Below the pieces are notes generated by a model. That model did not search any database. It was not told the DNA's origin and was given only the letters and a program-made list of their open reading frames with translations. 64,000 nucleotides of DNA from Nostoc sp. KVJ20 (GTDB lineage: Bacteria; Cyanobacteriota; Cyanobacteriia; Cyanobacteriales; Nostocaceae). Below, one piece after another: positions 62,435 to 64,000 of this stretch. Both the position numbers and the translations under genes were made by a program. Each line of letters opens with the position of its first letter. Position 1 is the stretch's first letter. The stretch lies in the NCBI RefSeq assembly GCF_001712795.1, contig NZ_KV757634.1:1-64000 (forward strand). Reading direction: 5' to 3'.

Positions 62435-64000
62435 TTAAAACAAAAAGTACCTCTGTGCCATTGGTAAAACTGTCGCAGGTTCACAAATCAGCAACTCACC
62501 ATCAGCCCTGACTTGATATGTTTCTGGATCTACTTCAATGTGGGGTAGTGCATCATTCAGCTTCATATCCCGCTTACTCAATTGGCGTGTTCCAGAAACG
62601 GCAACTGCTGACTTTTGTAAACCTAGCTGGCTGGGAATTTCTTTTTCTAAAGCTGCTTGGGAAACGAAAGTTAATGATGTAGCATGACGCGCCCCTGCAA
62701 AACTACCAAACATCGATCGCATATACACTGGTTGCGGTGTAGGAATACTAGCGTTAGCATCCCCCATTTGCGCCCATGCAATCATTCCGCCTTTAATCAC
62801 TATCTCTGGTTTCACGCCAAAAAATGCCGGACGCCACAAACATAAATCTGCTAATTTTCCCTCTTCCACTGAACCCACATATTGAGCAATTCCGTGAGCG
62901 ATCGCAGGGTTAATTGTATACTTAGCAACATATCTTTTTGCACGAAAATTGTCTGCTTTTTGCTCAGTTCCTTGTGGGTTAAGACTTCCCCGTTGCACCT
63001 TCATTTTGTGAGATGTCTGCCAGGTGCGAATTATCACTTCGCCTACCCTTCCCATTGCTTGGGAATCAGAAGAAATCATGCTAAATGCGCCTAAGTCGTG
63101 CAAAATGTCTTCGGCGGCAATGGTTTCTCGGCGGATGCGAGATTCGGCAAAAGCGACATCTTCGGCGATCGCAGGATCAAGGTGATGGCATACCATCAAC
63201 ATATCCAGGTGTTCGTCTAAGGTGTTGAGGGTGTAAGGACGTGTGGGATTGGTGGAAGATGGTAGAACGTTGGCTTGTCCGCAAACTTTGATGATATCTG
63301 GCGCGTGTCCACCACCTGCGCCTTCGGTGTGGTAAGTGTGGATTACACGATTCTTGAAAGCTGCGATCGTATCTTCGACAAATCCGGCTTCGTTCAGGGT
63401 ATCAGTATGAATCGCTACTTGCACATCATATTCATCGGCAACACTGAGGCAAGTATCAATTGCTGCGGGTGTGGTTCCCCAATCTTCATGAAGTTTTAAC
63501 CCCATTGCACCAGCATTTACTTGTTCTACAAGTCCTTGGGGTTTGCTGGCATTACCTTTGCCCATAAACCCTAAGTTGACGGGAAAAGCATCAGCAGCTT
63601 GCAGCATCCGGTAAATATTCCAAGGGCCTGGGGTGCAGGTAGTGGCATTTGTACCTGTAGCTGGGCCAGTACCGCCGCCGAGCATGGTGGTAATCCCGGA
63701 AGCGATCGCAACTTCAATCTGTTGGGGGCAAATAAAATGAATATGGGCATCAATACCGCCAGCAGTGAGAATCATTCCTTCACCGGCTAAGGCTTCAGTT
63801 CCGGGGCCAATAATAATATCTACATTGTCTTGAATATAAGGATTTCCGGCTTTACCAATTTTGAAAATCTTGCCATCTTTAATGCCGATATCTGCTTTGA
63901 CAATACCCCACCAATCGAGAATTAAGGCATTGGTAATTACTAAATCTACAGCACCATCGGCGTTAGAAATGGGGGATTGTCCCATACCATCTCTGATGAC
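62435..64000 (-). CDS. ureC: Urease subunit alpha (5' end outside the window)
   Basis: UreC holds the dinuclear nickel site that hydrolyses urea to ammonia and carbamate. The visible part (521 residues, lacking about 45-50 at the N-terminus) contains the nickel-binding HIHF, the carbamylated Lys in AMGLKLHEDWG, HTDTLNE, HTYHTEGAGGGHAPD, the catalytic-flap His in MVCHHLDP, and the Asp ligand in ISSDSQAMGR. The frame is open through the right edge (VIRDG precedes MGQSPIS), so the gene continues beyond 64000 and the Met at 63985 is internal. Urease structural genes ureA/ureB probably lie upstream, off the window. Confidence 0.97.
   Translation of the reverse strand, partial: VIRDGMGQSPISNADGAVDLVITNALILDWWGIVKADIGIKDGKIFKIGKAGNPYIQDNVDIIIGPGTEALAGEGMILTAGGIDAHIHFICPQQIEVAIASGITTMLGGGTGPATGTNATTCTPGPWNIYRMLQAADAFPVNLGFMGKGNASKPQGLVEQVNAGAMGLKLHEDWGTTPAAIDTCLSVADEYDVQVAIHTDTLNEAGFVEDTIAAFKNRVIHTYHTEGAGGGHAPDIIKVCGQANVLPSSTNPTRPYTLNTLDEHLDMLMVCHHLDPAIAEDVAFAESRIRRETIAAEDILHDLGAFSMISSDSQAMGRVGEVIIRTWQTSHKMKVQRGSLNPQGTEQKADNFRAKRYVAKYTINPAIAHGIAQYVGSVEEGKLADLCLWRPAFFGVKPEIVIKGGMIAWAQMGDANASIPTPQPVYMRSMFGSFAGARHATSLTFVSQAALEKEIPSQLGLQKSAVAVSGTRQLSKRDMKLNDALPHIEVDPETYQVRADGELLICEPATVLPMAQRYFLF

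Overview
The window looks like chromosomal DNA of a filamentous, heterocyst-forming cyanobacterium of the Nostoc/Anabaena group. I infer this from the very frequent GCGATCGC (HIP1) octamers, the heptamer tandem-repeat tracts (variants of 'aatgact' and 'tcctttgtcatttg') between genes, the Nostocales gene content (paired AMIN-amidases, a Mo-nitrogenase-associated domain protein, solanesyl diphosphate synthase beside murI) and the absence of phage or plasmid genes. No rRNA, tRNA or CRISPR array was recognised.

Layout. 0.4-6.5 kb: the shape operon mreB-mreC-mreD (minus), a short single-stranded-DNA-binding protein, a SIMPL-domain secreted protein and a Na+/H+-type antiporter. 7-14.4 kb: cell wall and quinone genes, namely tandem amidases amiC1 and amiC2 whose leaders are also duplicated, murI, a previously untracked 57-aa membrane ORF, and the polyprenyl synthase sds. 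15-27.4 kb: accessory metabolism (subtilisin-like protease with 28-aa repeats, HlyD-type adaptor, NmrA-like reductase, fatty acid desaturase, S1-domain RNA-binding protein, dienelactone hydrolase, GntR regulator, FAD monooxygenase, alpha/beta hydrolase). 27.5-36.3 kb: housekeeping, with tig-clpP-clpX (protein quality control), asd-dapA (lysine/diaminopimelate) and RNase J. 36.9-47.1 kb: an iron-acquisition region with a TonB-dependent receptor, an anchored two-repeat protein, an orphan response regulator, an Rpn-type nuclease, a Lys-rich secreted protein next to an FTR1 permease, a decayed stretch (TonB-receptor 5' fragment, broken ABC exporter, PepSY tail), and an intact ABC exporter. 47.3-56.5 kb: an SLC13/ArsB-type permease, a Mo-nitrogenase-associated small protein, a caspase-fold protein that has lost both catalytic residues, ribosomal protein L32, a sulfite-oxidase-fold protein, an aldehyde dehydrogenase and a response-regulator/histidine-kinase fusion. 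56.9-61.3 kb: a translationally coupled two-gene unit, TIR-AAA_35 followed by AAA_35-Ig-like-multi-TM. 61.5-64 kb: another Rpn-type nuclease gene directly behind ureC, which runs off the right edge.

The best candidate for an undescribed system is the two-gene TIR/AAA unit at 56928-61342. Its architecture (NAD-cleaving-type TIR sensor/effector on one ATPase, a paralogous ATPase carrying Ig-like domains and a C-terminal membrane bundle, with an overlapping stop/start) would fit an NLR-like conflict or abortive-infection module. That is inference from architecture only. Also notable are the YN pseudo-caspase, the decayed duplicate siderophore locus, near-identical AMIN domains and leaders in amiC1/amiC2, and intergenic heptamer repeats that supply the C-terminal codons and stops of several genes.
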